The translations under genes and the position numbers were made by a program. From assembly GCF_000712975.1 (NCBI RefSeq), contig NZ_JHQL01000003.1, forward strand, positions 682,001 through 746,000: a DNA stretch of 64,000 bases, given 5' to 3'. Below are positions 18,070 to 28,158 of the stretch, in pieces; within the stretch, counting starts at the first letter, position 1, and every line of letters starts with the position of its first letter. The notes under the pieces are model-generated. The model was not told where the DNA came from and searched no databases. It saw only the letters and a program-made list of their open reading frames with translations. The DNA comes from Vreelandella neptunia (GTDB lineage: Bacteria > Pseudomonadota > Gammaproteobacteria > Pseudomonadales > Halomonadaceae).

Positions 18070-19575
18070 ATGACCGTGATTCGCCAGGACGACGTCATTC
18101 AGAGCGTTGCCGATGCTCTACAGTACATCTCTTACTACCACCCAAAAGATTTTATTGATGCAATGTCAGCCGCTTACGAGCGTGAAGAGAACCCTGCTGC
18201 AAAAGATGCAATAGCACAAATCTTAATTAACTCGAGAATGTGCGCTACTGGCCATCGTCCGATTTGCCAAGATACCGGCATTGTGACGGTATTTGTCCAT
18301 GTGGGTATGAACGTCACTTGGGACGCCGAACTTAGCCTTGACGATATGATTAACGAAGGCGTTCGGCGTGCATACAAGCTGCCGGATAACGTGCTGCGTG
18401 CCTCCGTTCTAGCAGATCCAGACGGTAAGCGAGCAAACACTAAAGACAACACGCCAGCGATTATTCATCACTCAATTGTGCCTGGCGATAAGGTTGATAT
18501 CCATGTGGCCGCTAAGGGCGGTGGCAGTGAAGCAAAATCTAAGTTCGCGATGTTAAACCCCTCTGATAGTGTGGTTGATTGGGTGATGGAGCAATTGCCC
18601 AAAATGGGTGCTGGTTGGTGCCCGCCCGGTATGCTGGGTATTGGCATCGGTGGCACTGCTGAAAAGGCAATGATGATTGCCAAAGAGGCGTTGCTGGATC
18701 CTATCGATATTCAAGATTTACAAGCGCGTGGTCCTAGCAATCGCGCTGAAGAGCTGCGTCTTGAACTGTTTGATAAAGTTAATAAAAGCGGTATTGGGGC
18801 TCAAGGTTTAGGTGGTTTAACCACGGTGCTGGATATCAAAGTTAAAGACTATCCGACCCATGCGGCCAATAAACCCGTGGCGATCATCCCGAACTGTGCA
18901 GCTACCCGCCACGCACATTTCACACTTGATGGCAGTGGCCCAGTGGCTCTTCCTGCTCCTAAACTTGAAGATTGGCCAGAAATTACTCGGGAAACGGGCG
19001 ACAACGTTAAACGCGTTAACCTTGATACGGTTACTCCTGAAGAAGTGAAAACCTGGCAGCCAGGTGATACGTTACTGCTGAACGGCAAGTTATTAACTGG
19101 CCGAGATGCAGCACATAAACGTATGGTAGATATGATTGCAAAAGGCGAGCCGCTTCCCGTTGATATGAAAGGAAGGTTTATATACTACGTGGGGCCTGTT
19201 GATCCAATCGGTGATGAAGTTGTTGGCCCTGCTGGCCCAACTACCGCTACTCGGATGGATAAATTTACCCGTACTATGCTTGAAGAGACTGGCTTGCTTG
19301 GTATGGTCGGTAAAGCTGAACGTGGTCAGACTGCGATTGATGCCATTCGTGACAACAATGCGGTTTACCTGATGGCCGTTGGTGGTTCTGCTTACCTTGT
19401 TGCCCAAGCAATTAAAAAATCCCGTGTCGTTGGCTTTGAAGATTTAGGCATGGAAGCCATCTACGAATTTGAGGTTGAAGATATGCCGGTTACCGTCGCT
19501 GTCGACAGCCAAGGTACGTCTGTTCACCAAACAGGTCCGGCTAAGTGGAAGGAAATTATCGCCCAAAAGGCGTAG
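18070..19575 (+). CDS. fumA: Fumarate hydratase, class I (Fe-S)
   Basis: This [4Fe-4S] fumarase hydrates fumarate to malate in the TCA cycle. The 501-residue protein is a fusion of alpha and beta subunit regions as in E. coli FumA/FumB. Cluster cysteines are seen in MCATGHRPICQDTG and in IPNCAATRHAHF; GGGSEAKSKFAM and the C-terminal GMEAIYEFEVEDMPVTVAVD are family-typical. Class I fumarases are oxygen-sensitive, and whether a class II FumC backs it up is not visible here. A TATACT at 17998-18003 is a possible -10 element. GAGGAG lies before the ATG, and a terminator follows. Confidence 0.94.
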   Translation: MTVIRQDDVIQSVADALQYISYYHPKDFIDAMSAAYEREENPAAKDAIAQILINSRMCATGHRPICQDTGIVTVFVHVGMNVTWDAELSLDDMINEGVRRAYKLPDNVLRASVLADPDGKRANTKDNTPAIIHHSIVPGDKVDIHVAAKGGGSEAKSKFAMLNPSDSVVDWVMEQLPKMGAGWCPPGMLGIGIGGTAEKAMMIAKEALLDPIDIQDLQARGPSNRAEELRLELFDKVNKSGIGAQGLGGLTTVLDIKVKDYPTHAANKPVAIIPNCAATRHAHFTLDGSGPVALPAPKLEDWPEITRETGDNVKRVNLDTVTPEEVKTWQPGDTLLLNGKLLTGRDAAHKRMVDMIAKGEPLPVDMKGRFIYYVGPVDPIGDEVVGPAGPTTATRMDKFTRTMLEETGLLGMVGKAERGQTAIDAIRDNNAVYLMAVGGSAYLVAQAIKKSRVVGFEDLGMEAIYEFEVEDMPVTVAVDSQGTSVHQTGPAKWKEIIAQKA

Positions 19576-19611
19576 CACAATGACGGCGTAAAGCTGCTAT
19601 CGGTTGCAAAT

Positions 19612-19637
19612 AAGCCCCGTCTCGCACGGGGCTTTTG
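19612..19637 (+). terminator. Terminator after the fumarase gene
   Basis: A 9-bp perfect stem (AAGCCCCGT / ACGGGGCTT) with a CTCGC loop. The T tract is short (TTTT then G), so termination may be incomplete before the cardiolipin synthase gene. Confidence 0.8.
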
Positions 19638-19692
19638 TGCATTAGCGGTGAAATAACCCAGTAAACAGCTCACTACATACGAGGAAAAGTCA

Positions 19693-21111
19693 ATGACCTC
19701 ATGGTTGCTAGGGACCAGCATTATGCTGATACATCTATTGGGTATTGTGTCAGCGGTCATGGCGCTTATGTCAAGCCGAACGTCCCAGGGTGCTGTGGCG
19801 TGGATTATTTCACTGTTAACGTTTCCTTATGTGGCGCTACCCGCCTATTGGTTTTTCGGACGGCCGCGCTTTTATGGCTATGTAACAGCAAGGGGTGCAC
19901 GAGATAATGTGTTACGCCGAGTGTTAGTGCGTTATCGCCATAATATTAAGCCCCACCTTTCATTACCAACTAGCACTGATATCCAGGCAGTAGAGCAACT
20001 AGCTATGATGCCGTTGACTAAGGGCAACAGTGCCGACTTATTAATTGATGGTGAAGCGACCTTTGCAAGTCTTTTTGAAGGAATCGATCAGGCTAAAGAT
20101 TATTTGTTGCTACAATTTTTTATTGTGCGTAATGATGCCTTAGGTAAACGATTGCAGCATCATTTGATAAAAGCGGCACAGCGCGGCGTGCGTGTTTATT
20201 TTCTTTACGATGAAGTGGGTAGCCGAAAGTTAAATGATGGTTTTTTAAACGAAATGGTGAAAGAAGGCGTTGAGGTTAAAGCATTTCGTTCTTCTCGTGG
20301 CTTTAAACATCGCTTTCAGCTTAATTTTCGTAATCATAGAAAAATAGCAGTAGTGGATGGGAAGCAGGGATGGGTAGGTGGATTTAATGTAGGTGTTGAA
20401 TATCTTGGGCAAAATCCCCGCCATGGTCCTTGGCGTGATACCCATTTAGCCCTGAGCGGCCCTTGTGTGCTGGGGTTACAGGAAGCTTTTTGGGAAGACT
20501 GGCACTGGGCTACAGGTGAAGTCATTACCCTAAACTGGCATGCAGAGAGTCATCCACAAGATGACCATCACGTAGTGATTGTGCCATCTGGCCCTGCCGA
20601 TAAACAGGACACGGCTAGTCTTTTAATTCAACAATTAATTCATAGTGCCAATGAACGACTCTGGGTAACTAGCCCGTATTTTGTTCCTGATCAGGGAGTA
20701 CAGGATGCGCTGAGATTGGCAGCAATGCGAGGCGTCGATGTTCGTGTGATGATTCCCGAACGGCCTGACCATTTGCTTGTGTTTTTATCAGCATTTTCAT
20801 TTCTACCGGATATGTTAAGAGCAGGCGTAAAAATATACCGTTATCTCCCTGGGTTTTTACACCAAAAAGTGATGCTGATTGATAGCAGTGCCGCGACAGT
20901 CGGCACAATAAACCTGGATAATCGGTCTTTTAGGCTTAACTTTGAGATAACAGCTTTCATCCCAAGCACAGTGTTTGCTAGTAAAGTACATGCCATGCTA
21001 GAGCAAGATTTTGCTCAATGTCGTCGCGTTACCATTGACGAAATTAGCCAGCGCCCAATGTGGAAAAAAGTGATTTCACGTGCGGCATATTTAACCGCGC
21101 CTATTCAGTAA
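19693..21111 (+). CDS. cls: Cardiolipin synthase (phospholipase D family)
   Basis: An inner-membrane enzyme that condenses two phosphatidylglycerol molecules, or a PG and another phospholipid, into cardiolipin. The 472 residues comprise two N-terminal transmembrane helices (about 5-27 and 38-58), then two phospholipase D HKD motifs: HRKIAVVDGKQGWVGGFN and HQKVMLIDSSAATVGTIN. That layout is that of ClsA. Cardiolipin increases under salt stress in halophiles, which fits the host. GAGGAAAAG stands before the ATG. The lysR gene begins 53 bp after its stop. Confidence 0.9.
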   Translation: MTSWLLGTSIMLIHLLGIVSAVMALMSSRTSQGAVAWIISLLTFPYVALPAYWFFGRPRFYGYVTARGARDNVLRRVLVRYRHNIKPHLSLPTSTDIQAVEQLAMMPLTKGNSADLLIDGEATFASLFEGIDQAKDYLLLQFFIVRNDALGKRLQHHLIKAAQRGVRVYFLYDEVGSRKLNDGFLNEMVKEGVEVKAFRSSRGFKHRFQLNFRNHRKIAVVDGKQGWVGGFNVGVEYLGQNPRHGPWRDTHLALSGPCVLGLQEAFWEDWHWATGEVITLNWHAESHPQDDHHVVIVPSGPADKQDTASLLIQQLIHSANERLWVTSPYFVPDQGVQDALRLAAMRGVDVRVMIPERPDHLLVFLSAFSFLPDMLRAGVKIYRYLPGFLHQKVMLIDSSAATVGTINLDNRSFRLNFEITAFIPSTVFASKVHAMLEQDFAQCRRVTIDEISQRPMWKKVISRAAYLTAPIQ

Positions 21112-21164
21112 TTAACAATCCCCCCTGCACGCTGCTAACAATGATTAGTCACAAGGAGTTTTGG

Positions 21165-22082
21165 GTGAATTTAGAAACAAAATGGCTCGAAGATTTCGTT
21201 GCGTTAGCAAACACACGAAGCTTTTCGGCATCTGCCAGGCAGCGCCACGTCACACAGCCTGCCTTTAGCCGTCGTATTCGTGCGCTAGAACAAGCAGTGG
21301 GGGTCACCTTGGTTGATCGCTCTACGACTCCAATTGGCCTTACATCAGAGGGGCAGTTATTTTTAATCACCGCGCGGAACCTAGTAGAGCAATTAAATGA
21401 ATCCTTAAGCCACCTCAGAGGCGTTTCGATTGCTAATGAAGCGCTTGATATCGTAGCCGCTCATTCGTTAGCGTTAAGTTTTTATCCCCCTTGGATTTCT
21501 CGCCTACAAAAAGGGTTAGGTGAACTACCTACTCGGTTAGTCGCCATGAACGTTGGCGAGGCCATCCATGTTCTGCGCGAAGGTAACTGTGATCTGATGT
21601 TGGCATATTATGACCCCTTTGCCACTATGCAGCTGGACGCAGAAGTCTTTCCCTCTTTTTCTATTGGCCAAGTGAAAATGTTGCCGGTTTCATTGCCGGA
21701 TGAACAAGGCAAACCACTGTTCTCAATTCAAAACGACAGTTCAATTCCTTATCTAGCATATACGCAGGGGGCATTTCTGGGGCGAAGCGTACGCATGCTG
21801 CTCAAAAACGATCCATTGCGACTCAAGCTTCGTACGGTTTATGAAACAGCCATGGCAGAAGGTTTGAAAGGTATGGTGCTGCAAGGAGTGGGGATCGCTT
21901 GGATTCCTGATTTTTGTATCCGTGAAGAGCTCAAAACCGGCAAATTAGTAAGAGCTGGCGATGAAAATTGGGATATTCCTCTAGAAATAAGACTTTACCG
22001 CTGTTCGTTAGTCCATAAGCCTGGCGTTGAGCGTCTTTGGCGTCAAATGATGAAGCTGCCCCGCGATTTTCTGCAGGCATAG
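21165..22082 (+). CDS. LysR family transcriptional regulator
   Basis: A 305-residue LysR-type regulator: an N-terminal winged helix-turn-helix (LEDFVALANTRSFSASARQR, then PAFSRRIRALEQAVG) followed by a periplasmic-binding-like effector domain. The GTG start is chosen because AAGGAG precedes it by 7 bp and the product then begins at the family position; the frame extends upstream into cls. Its target is unknown. LysR regulators often control a divergent neighbour, but here the upstream gene is codirectional cls and the downstream gene convergent nadM, so the target may be elsewhere or itself. Confidence 0.85.
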   Translation: MNLETKWLEDFVALANTRSFSASARQRHVTQPAFSRRIRALEQAVGVTLVDRSTTPIGLTSEGQLFLITARNLVEQLNESLSHLRGVSIANEALDIVAAHSLALSFYPPWISRLQKGLGELPTRLVAMNVGEAIHVLREGNCDLMLAYYDPFATMQLDAEVFPSFSIGQVKMLPVSLPDEQGKPLFSIQNDSSIPYLAYTQGAFLGRSVRMLLKNDPLRLKLRTVYETAMAEGLKGMVLQGVGIAWIPDFCIREELKTGKLVRAGDENWDIPLEIRLYRCSLVHKPGVERLWRQMMKLPRDFLQA

Positions 22083-22129
22083 CCTGCAGAATAATAGCTA
22101 GAAAATTGATGTGAGAAAGCGCCAGGATA

Positions 22130-23224
22130 CTAAAATGTACTTAAATCTGCCGGCAAACCGAGGAAGTTTTGAATAATAAAAAAGTGATCTTCAAACAAAC
22201 TTTCAGGTTCCAAGTCTGCGAGAGCAACCCAGCGAGCATGGTCACCACCTTTGACTGGTTTTAAGCGGGGCAACTGCTGGTCAGGTCTAAGGGCAAAATA
22301 GAAAGCTTCCGCTAGTGTTCTTCCTCGCCAACTTCGATGAGGCTCATCAAACAATCGTTGTCCGCGCAGCGAGCCTTTCAAAACTGGTTCGGGTACTTTC
22401 AGCCTTAAACGTTCGCGAAGCTCTCTCAGACAAGCATCTAATAAACGCTCATGGGGATTTATGAAGCCACCCGGTAATGCAAAAAGCCCTTTTCCTGGCG
22501 CAGCCGTTCGCTTCACCAGCAGAATATGGCCCGATTGGACAACAACCGCATTAACGGTTACAAAAATTGGCGGGTAGGGGGCTTGTGCCCACGCTTGCTT
22601 ATACTGATCCAGTAACTGCTGCTCTTCTAATAGGCAATGGTAGTCAATACCTTTACAAAATTTATCAACGCTTTTAACAACTTCTGGTGGTAAATCATGG
22701 TAAGCCCCCGTGCTCAAATAGTCATCAGTAGAGCCGAGAGAACGGAATAGGCGCTCACGTATTTGGCTCGCCGAGATACCTTCAACGAGTGGAACACTGA
22801 CGGATTCCCATTGGGGGAATAGCGATAAGTAGTAGCTTGATTGCCCCCTGCTGGCACCAATCAAACCAATACGGGGTAAGCGAGCGTTCGCAGGCGAAGT
22901 TAAGTCGCGCACTTTACGTTGCACGTCTCGTACCCACACATCATCGTTGTAAAGCGCATCAAGTAATGGCGTAATCTCTAGACGTTGATTGTCTAGGTCA
23001 TCAAATCCAGAGCGAATCATTGCTTGACGCTCATCGAACTTCCACGGGTTGCGTAAAGAGCGCGCCTGCCAGGCAGACCCCACTAATACAATGACTTGAC
23101 GTGCCTGTTTTAACGCCTCACGGATAATAGCAAGATGGCCAAGATGAGGCGGCTGAAAACGACCAATAAACACCAAGCAATCAAAGTCGTAAGCCGTAGC
23201 AGGTGTAACAGCATCCGAATTCAT
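22130..23224 (-). CDS. nadM: Bifunctional NMN adenylyltransferase / Nudix domain protein (NadM-type)
   Basis: A 364-residue fusion. Residues about 14-185 form an archaeal-type nicotinamide mononucleotide adenylyltransferase with GRFQPPHLGH (21-30) and the late ISASQIRERLF motif, making NAD from NMN and ATP. Residues about 215-355 form a Nudix domain, usually an ADP-ribose pyrophosphatase in these fusions. The Nudix box (253-275) keeps the Gly, first Glu and R-E-L-x-E, but has Arg272 where the second metal-binding Glu is expected and Arg274 where Gly is expected. NAD synthesis should be intact; hydrolase activity is uncertain. The adjacent genes give no pathway context. Confidence 0.88.
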   Translation of the reverse strand: MNSDAVTPATAYDFDCLVFIGRFQPPHLGHLAIIREALKQARQVIVLVGSAWQARSLRNPWKFDERQAMIRSGFDDLDNQRLEITPLLDALYNDDVWVRDVQRKVRDLTSPANARLPRIGLIGASRGQSSYYLSLFPQWESVSVPLVEGISASQIRERLFRSLGSTDDYLSTGAYHDLPPEVVKSVDKFCKGIDYHCLLEEQQLLDQYKQAWAQAPYPPIFVTVNAVVVQSGHILLVKRTAAPGKGLFALPGGFINPHERLLDACLRELRERLRLKVPEPVLKGSLRGQRLFDEPHRSWRGRTLAEAFYFALRPDQQLPRLKPVKGGDHARWVALADLEPESLFEDHFFIIQNFLGLPADLSTF

Positions 23225-23386
23225 AACGCTTCCTTGGTCGTAAGAGAGAAAGGAGAGCCATTATGAAGTGGGTAGTTAAGGGGCGCAATGTGTCTCCACC
23301 TGCGCTCAACGTTTTAGTTCGGTATGATTGTCAGATGTAGCTTATGTAAGTGCTTAATAGGGACACTTTTTGTTAAGGGAATGAAT

Positions 23387-24286
23387 ATGCTGAAAAAAAC
23401 GATCATTTTTTGGTGGAATGTGGTTCAAGATGCAACAGCGTTATGGCTTGAACGAAATGCCTTCAGCTATGCAGGATCATTAGCGTTTTACACACTGTTC
23501 TCTTTAGCACCCACCGTCATCATAGCGGTGACTGTTATTGGAGTCGTCCTGGGGGAAGAGGCTGCTCAAGGTCAGATTGTTGCTCAGCTTCAGGGTACAT
23601 TAGGCGCTGAAGCTGCACTTGCGATTGAGCAGGCCGTTGCCCAATCACGTATCGAAGAGTCAGGTATCTTACCAACAATACTTGGCTTTGTGGCCTTATT
23701 GGTAGGGGCCACGACCGTATTTGCGCAAATGCAATTTTCGCTTAATACCATATGGGGCGTCACTGCAAAGCCCACCTCTAATAGTGCTCTTATCTTTATA
23801 AAAAATCGTTTACTGTCTTTAACGGTTGTTTTGTCTATTGGCTTCATCCTACTAGTATCGTTAGTGTTAGGAGTTATCTTGCGGGGTATGCTCCATGGAG
23901 CCGGTAATTTATTACCCTATGCTAGCTTATTAACTACATCGCTTGAGTCATTAATTTCACTGGCGATGGTAGCGCTATTGTTCGCTACTATTTTCAAAGT
24001 GTTGCCAGATGTTGTTCTCCGTTGGCAAGATGTACTAATTGGTGCGGTAGTGACCGCCGTGCTATTTACAATTGGTCGCAGCGTCATTGCTATCTATTTG
24101 GCATATACCGCCACAGCATCTACCTATGGAGCAGCGGGGTCTGTTGTGATGATTTTGCTATGGGTATATTACAGTTCATTAATATTGTTATTTGGCGCTG
24201 CGTTTACTCGCTCTTTGTTACTCCGTCGTGGACGACCATTGGTACCGCGTAATAGTGCAGTGCTGGTGAAACGAGAGTTGTTATAA
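23387..24286 (+). CDS. YihY/BrkB family inner-membrane protein
   Basis: A 299-residue protein with about six hydrophobic segments and the family hallmark NAFSYAGSLAFYTLFSLAPTVIIAV near the N-terminus, plus YGAAGSVVMILLWVYYSSLILLFGAAFTR near the C-terminus. The family was once annotated as ribonuclease BN and as a serum-resistance factor (BrkB); the real function is uncertain, with transport or lipid trafficking suggested. The inner ATG at 23387 is used because AAGGGA lies 6 bp before it. It is a single gene on the plus strand. Confidence 0.88.
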   Translation: MLKKTIIFWWNVVQDATALWLERNAFSYAGSLAFYTLFSLAPTVIIAVTVIGVVLGEEAAQGQIVAQLQGTLGAEAALAIEQAVAQSRIEESGILPTILGFVALLVGATTVFAQMQFSLNTIWGVTAKPTSNSALIFIKNRLLSLTVVLSIGFILLVSLVLGVILRGMLHGAGNLLPYASLLTTSLESLISLAMVALLFATIFKVLPDVVLRWQDVLIGAVVTAVLFTIGRSVIAIYLAYTATASTYGAAGSVVMILLWVYYSSLILLFGAAFTRSLLLRRGRPLVPRNSAVLVKRELL

Positions 24287-24458
24287 AGCGTGTGTTGATT
24301 TAAAAATGTTGTTTTAAAACAGATAGGTAGATGGTCCTAGAAAAGGTTTGTTTTAGAAGTACGGGTATCAACAGAGTTCAGTTTGCATCTTTATCAGGCT
24401 GAATTCTAAAAGGACTGTTCTTATAAGCACTGATTTATAAACACTGGGAGGACAGTTT

Positions 24459-24734
24459 ATGTCGACTTGTTGTGTGCGTGCCTATGTAACGGGGCAAGTG
24501 CAGGGAGTATGGTTTCGGCGATCAACACAAGAGCAAGCGCTACAACGAGGCCTAACGGGGTATGCTAAAAATCTACCTGACGGGCGTGTTGAAGTCGTTC
24601 TATGCGGTGATTCAGCGGCTGTGTCTGCTCTAACAGAGTGGCTATGGCAGGGGCCAGAAGGAGCGCGAGTCACCCATGTCACAATTGAAGTACTGGATGA
24701 TCACCGCGCTCCTGATCATTTCGCTACTTATTAA
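24459..24734 (+). CDS. acyP: Acylphosphatase
   Basis: A 91-residue enzyme that hydrolyses carboxyl-phosphate bonds in acyl phosphates such as carbamoyl phosphate. The signature GQVQGVWFRRSTQEQA contains the phosphate-binding loop and essential Arg, and GYAKNLPDGRVEV contains the catalytic Asn. GGGAGGACAG provides a strong ribosome site. It faces the convergent 2-hydroxyacid dehydrogenase, with only 11 bp between the stop codons. Confidence 0.94.
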   Translation: MSTCCVRAYVTGQVQGVWFRRSTQEQALQRGLTGYAKNLPDGRVEVVLCGDSAAVSALTEWLWQGPEGARVTHVTIEVLDDHRAPDHFATY

Positions 24735-24745
24735 GCGGCGCTCGA

Positions 24746-25696
24746 TTAATTCGCCTCACTTTGCCACTGTTTTATATTATCAGCGGTGAGGGCCACAATA
24801 TTTTGGCGAGCCTCTGGCGTAATCCAGGCATTATGAGGAGTCACTATCAAATTGAGTGCCTCGCCTTCTGCTAACGCAGTTAATAGAGGATGGCCTTCTT
24901 TCGGCGGCTCTGTGGGAAGCACATCAACCGCTAGCCCGCCAATTTTTCCATCGCGAAGCGCTTCAAGCGCGGCTTCCTCGTCAATAATGCCACCACGAGC
25001 ACAGTTAATAAGTAGTAGTGATGGCTTTGCGCTTGCCAATCGTGTGCGATTGATAAGGTGCTTGGTTGTTTCGTTAAGCGGGCAATGCAAGCTAATAATA
25101 TCTGCCGTCGGTAATAAGTCGTCGAGAGAGGGGCGTTTGTCGTCTGTTTCATTTCCAGGTCGAGCAGCAAAGGTTACTTTCATACCAAACGCTTCAGCTA
25201 AGCGCGCCACCTCGGTTCCTAGCTCCCCTTGGCCGACCATTACTAAATGCTTATCCGACAGTTGTAGCGTTGGGTGGCCTTGTAAGCAAAAGAAATCGCT
25301 GCGCTGCCATTCACCCTGAGCAATGTCGGCTTGATAGCGTGGCAACCGATTTGCCAATGCCAGCATTAGCATTAACGTATGCTGAGAGACACTAGCTGTT
25401 CCGTAGGCAGTGACGTTTTTTACCATTATGTTCTGGGCTTTAGCTGTGTGAATGTCAATGTTGTTAAGCCCAGTAGCTAGCACACATATCAGCTTCAGTT
25501 TAGGCAATGTTGCTAGTGTTTCTGCGTTCAGTACAACCTTGTTGACAATCGCTATGTCCGCCTCCGCCAAGCGCTCACTTGCTTGCTCGGAGGTACTTTG
25601 CTGATACACCTCTAAATGATTAACAATGTGACGAATTGCTGTGAGATCGATATCCGCACCTAAGCTCTCGGCATCTAGCATTACCGCATTGGGCAT
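24746..25696 (-). CDS. D-2-hydroxyacid dehydrogenase (hydroxypyruvate/glyoxylate reductase-like)
   Basis: A 316-residue NAD(P)-dependent dehydrogenase that reduces 2-keto acids to D-2-hydroxyacids. The cofactor site is VMVGQGELGTEVARLAE. Catalytic residues are present: Arg in NCARGGIIDEEAALEAL, Glu in DVLPTEPPKEGHPL and His in VTPHNAW. The overall pattern (ICVLATGLNNIDIHTAKAQ) resembles glycerate/hydroxypyruvate reductases such as HprA; the exact substrate is not determinable. The start at 25696 has GGAGAAAAG upstream; a start at 25711 adds only MEKRK. Confidence 0.85.
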   Translation of the reverse strand: MPNAVMLDAESLGADIDLTAIRHIVNHLEVYQQSTSEQASERLAEADIAIVNKVVLNAETLATLPKLKLICVLATGLNNIDIHTAKAQNIMVKNVTAYGTASVSQHTLMLMLALANRLPRYQADIAQGEWQRSDFFCLQGHPTLQLSDKHLVMVGQGELGTEVARLAEAFGMKVTFAARPGNETDDKRPSLDDLLPTADIISLHCPLNETTKHLINRTRLASAKPSLLLINCARGGIIDEEAALEALRDGKIGGLAVDVLPTEPPKEGHPLLTALAEGEALNLIVTPHNAWITPEARQNIVALTADNIKQWQSEAN

Positions 25697-25898
25697 TTTT
25701 CTTTTCTCCATTATCTGTCGAAAGGCGCTTGGCCTTGCTCAGCAGGGGGCACAAAAGGGTATAATGTGTCGCTCTATCAACCGCAGTCTTGGAATTTATT
25801 CCGGTAGGCCACATATTCTTTGCCTGGCAACCGTTATATTTGCCGCTAGTCTATACAAACTTAGCCTGTCGGAGTTGAGCTTTTCAGGAGTTATCAAC

Positions 25899-26180
25899 AT
25901 GCCCATCTATGAGTACGAGTGCAAGGCCTGCGGTCATCGCATGGAAAAATTGCAGAAAATCAGCGCGGATCCGCTGAAGGATTGCCCCGCGTGCCAGGGA
26001 GCCAGTCTTGAGCGCTTGGTCTCAGCAGCTGGTTTTCGCCTTGCTGGCGGCGGTTGGTATGAAACCGATTTTAAAACAGGAAGTAAGAAAAACTTGGCGG
26101 CAGATGGCCAATCTACTTCCAGCGCTAGTGCTACAAACGATACCAGTAGCGCATCAACGAAAAAGGGCGCCGCGGCTTAG
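25899..26180 (+). CDS. FmdB family zinc-ribbon protein
   Basis: A 93-residue protein: MPIYEYECKACGHRMEKLQ followed by CPACQ gives two CxxC knuckles of a zinc ribbon in the first 50 residues. A Ser/Thr/Ala-rich low-complexity tail follows. FmdB-like regulators were linked to amide/formamide use in Methylophilus, but the family is widespread next to aspS in proteobacteria without a known role, exactly as here (67 bp before aspS). CAGGAG precedes the ATG; a frame extending upstream to 25641 is not family-like. Confidence 0.88.
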   Translation: MPIYEYECKACGHRMEKLQKISADPLKDCPACQGASLERLVSAAGFRLAGGGWYETDFKTGSKKNLAADGQSTSSASATNDTSSASTKKGAAA

Positions 26181-26246
26181 CCGCGGTTGTCAGGGTCAGA
26201 AAGACCCACGACAATCTCATTGCCACGTAACAGAACAGGATTAGAC

Positions 26247-28028
26247 ATGCGCAGCCATTATTGCGGCCAGCTTAACGAAACTTTGGTGGAACAAACGGTC
26301 ACTGTCTGCGGTTGGGTTCATCGCCGCCGTGATCATGGTGGGGTCATCTTTCTAGATATGCGCGATCGCGATGGCATCGCTCAGTTCGTTGTCGACCCTG
26401 ACACCGCCGAAGCATTTGCTAATGCTGACCGTGCTCGCAGTGAGTACGTACTTCGTATTACTGGCCGTGTCCGGCTGCGCCCTGAAGGAACGCAAAACCC
26501 CAATATGCCAACGGGCATGATTGAGGTATTAGCTAAAGAGGTGGAAGTACTCAACACTGCTGCCACACCCCCTTTTCAGCTGGATGAACATAACAAAGTA
26601 GGCGAGGAAGTTCGCTTAAAGCATCGTTATATCGATCTTCGTCGTCCGGATATGATTGAGAAGCTACGCTTGCGTTCGCGTATTTCTCATAACGTTCGCG
26701 CCTATTTGGAAAACCAAGGCTTCTTGGATATCGAGACGCCGGTATTAACTCGCGCAACGCCCGAAGGTGCCCGCGACTACCTAGTTCCTAGCCGAACTCA
26801 TGCAGGCAGCTTCTTTGCACTACCACAGTCACCACAGTTGTTTAAGCAGCTGTTAATGGTGGCTGGTTTTGACCGCTACTACCAAATAGCAAAATGTTTC
26901 CGTGATGAAGATTTGCGCGCTGACCGTCAGCCCGAATTCACGCAAATTGATATCGAAGCCTCTTTTGTCGAAGAAAACGACATCATGGGCATTACCGAAG
27001 CCATGATTCGTCAACTCTTCCAAGAAGTGATGAGCGTTGAGCTGCCTGAGTTTCCACGCATGACGTGGCAAGAAGCCATGGATCGCTTTGGTTCTGATAA
27101 GCCGGATCTACGCATTCCGCTAGAGTTGACCGATGTTGACGATCTGATGAAGCAGGTTGACTTCAAGGTTTTCTCAGGTCCAGCAAGTGCTGAAGATGGC
27201 CGTGTAGCGGCATTGAAAGTGCCCGGTGGTGCCAAACTGTCGCGTAAAGAAATCGATGAATACACTAAGTTCGTTGGTATTTACGGTGCAAAAGGCCTGG
27301 CATGGATTAAAGTCAATGAGCGCGCAAAAGGGCTTGAGGGTCTGCAGTCGCCGATTGTTAAGTTCATGGAAAACATCGTTGAAGAGCTGCTTGATCGGGT
27401 CGGAGCTGAAGATGGAGACATCATTTTCTTCGGTGCCGACAAAGCGCGCATCGTCAATGAGGCAATTGGTGCATTACGCGTCAAGTTAGGTGCCGACCTT
27501 GAGCTTTACACCCAGGCGTGGGCACCGTTATGGGTTGTTGATTTCCCGATGTTTGAAGCGGATGACAACGGTCGTCTTAGCCCGCTACACCATCCGTTCA
27601 CAGCCCCTTCTTGCTCGCCAGAAGCGCTGAAAGCTGACCCTGCAAGCGCACTTTCACGCGCTTACGATATGGTGCTTAACGGTACCGAGCTAGGCGGTGG
27701 TTCCATTCGTATTCACGATCAAACCATGCAGAGCACAGTGTTTGAAATTTTGGGAATTGGCCAAGAAGAAGCGCAAGAAAAATTTGGCTTCTTGCTGGAT
27801 GCACTCCAGTATGGCGCACCTCCCCATGGCGGCCTAGCGTTCGGTTTAGATCGCCTAGTCATGCTGATGGCCGGCGCTAAGACAATTCGTGAAGTCATTG
27901 CCTTCCCGAAAACCCAAAGTGCCGGCTGCTTAATGACCGACGCACCGGGTGAAGTCAGCGCAGACCAGTTGAAAGACCTAAATATCCGCCTGCGCCAAAA
28001 AGCAAAAGCAGAAACCACCAGCGAATAA
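26247..28028 (+). CDS. aspS: Aspartyl-tRNA synthetase
   Basis: A class II aminoacyl-tRNA synthetase of 593 residues (E. coli 590). It has an N-terminal OB-fold anticodon-binding domain ([26 protein letters not shown]), motif 2 with [18 protein letters not shown], the bacterial GAD insertion domain, and motif 3 [12 protein letters not shown]. Whether it is discriminating for Asp or also charges Asn cannot be decided by eye. The start MRSHYCGQL is the conserved one; a frame to 26187 overlaps the upstream gene region. A strong terminator follows. Confidence 0.97.
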   Translation: MRSHYCGQLNETLVEQTVTVCGWVHRRRDHGGVIFLDMRDRDGIAQFVVDPDTAEAFANADRARSEYVLRITGRVRLRPEGTQNPNMPTGMIEVLAKEVEVLNTAATPPFQLDEHNKVGEEVRLKHRYIDLRRPDMIEKLRLRSRISHNVRAYLENQGFLDIETPVLTRATPEGARDYLVPSRTHAGSFFALPQSPQLFKQLLMVAGFDRYYQIAKCFRDEDLRADRQPEFTQIDIEASFVEENDIMGITEAMIRQLFQEVMSVELPEFPRMTWQEAMDRFGSDKPDLRIPLELTDVDDLMKQVDFKVFSGPASAEDGRVAALKVPGGAKLSRKEIDEYTKFVGIYGAKGLAWIKVNERAKGLEGLQSPIVKFMENIVEELLDRVGAEDGDIIFFGADKARIVNEAIGALRVKLGADLELYTQAWAPLWVVDFPMFEADDNGRLSPLHHPFTAPSCSPEALKADPASALSRAYDMVLNGTELGGGSIRIHDQTMQSTVFEILGIGQEEAQEKFGFLLDALQYGAPPHGGLAFGLDRLVMLMAGAKTIREVIAFPKTQSAGCLMTDAPGEVSADQLKDLNIRLRQKAKAETTSE

Positions 28029-28098
28029 TTGCTCGGCTCTGCTTGTCGTTCAGTAACGAATGGTTCAGCAACAATTAGGTCAATGATGAGTAGTTCAG

Positions 28099-28125
28099 CA
28101 CCGACGTTTAGGCGTCGGTGTTTTT
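28099..28125 (+). terminator. Terminator between aspS and ruvC
   Basis: An 8-bp perfect stem (CACCGACG / CGTCGGTG) with a TTTAGG loop and five T. Confidence 0.9.
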
Positions 28126-28158
28126 GTTTGAACAGCTCGCAATTATAGGAAAGGTGAC

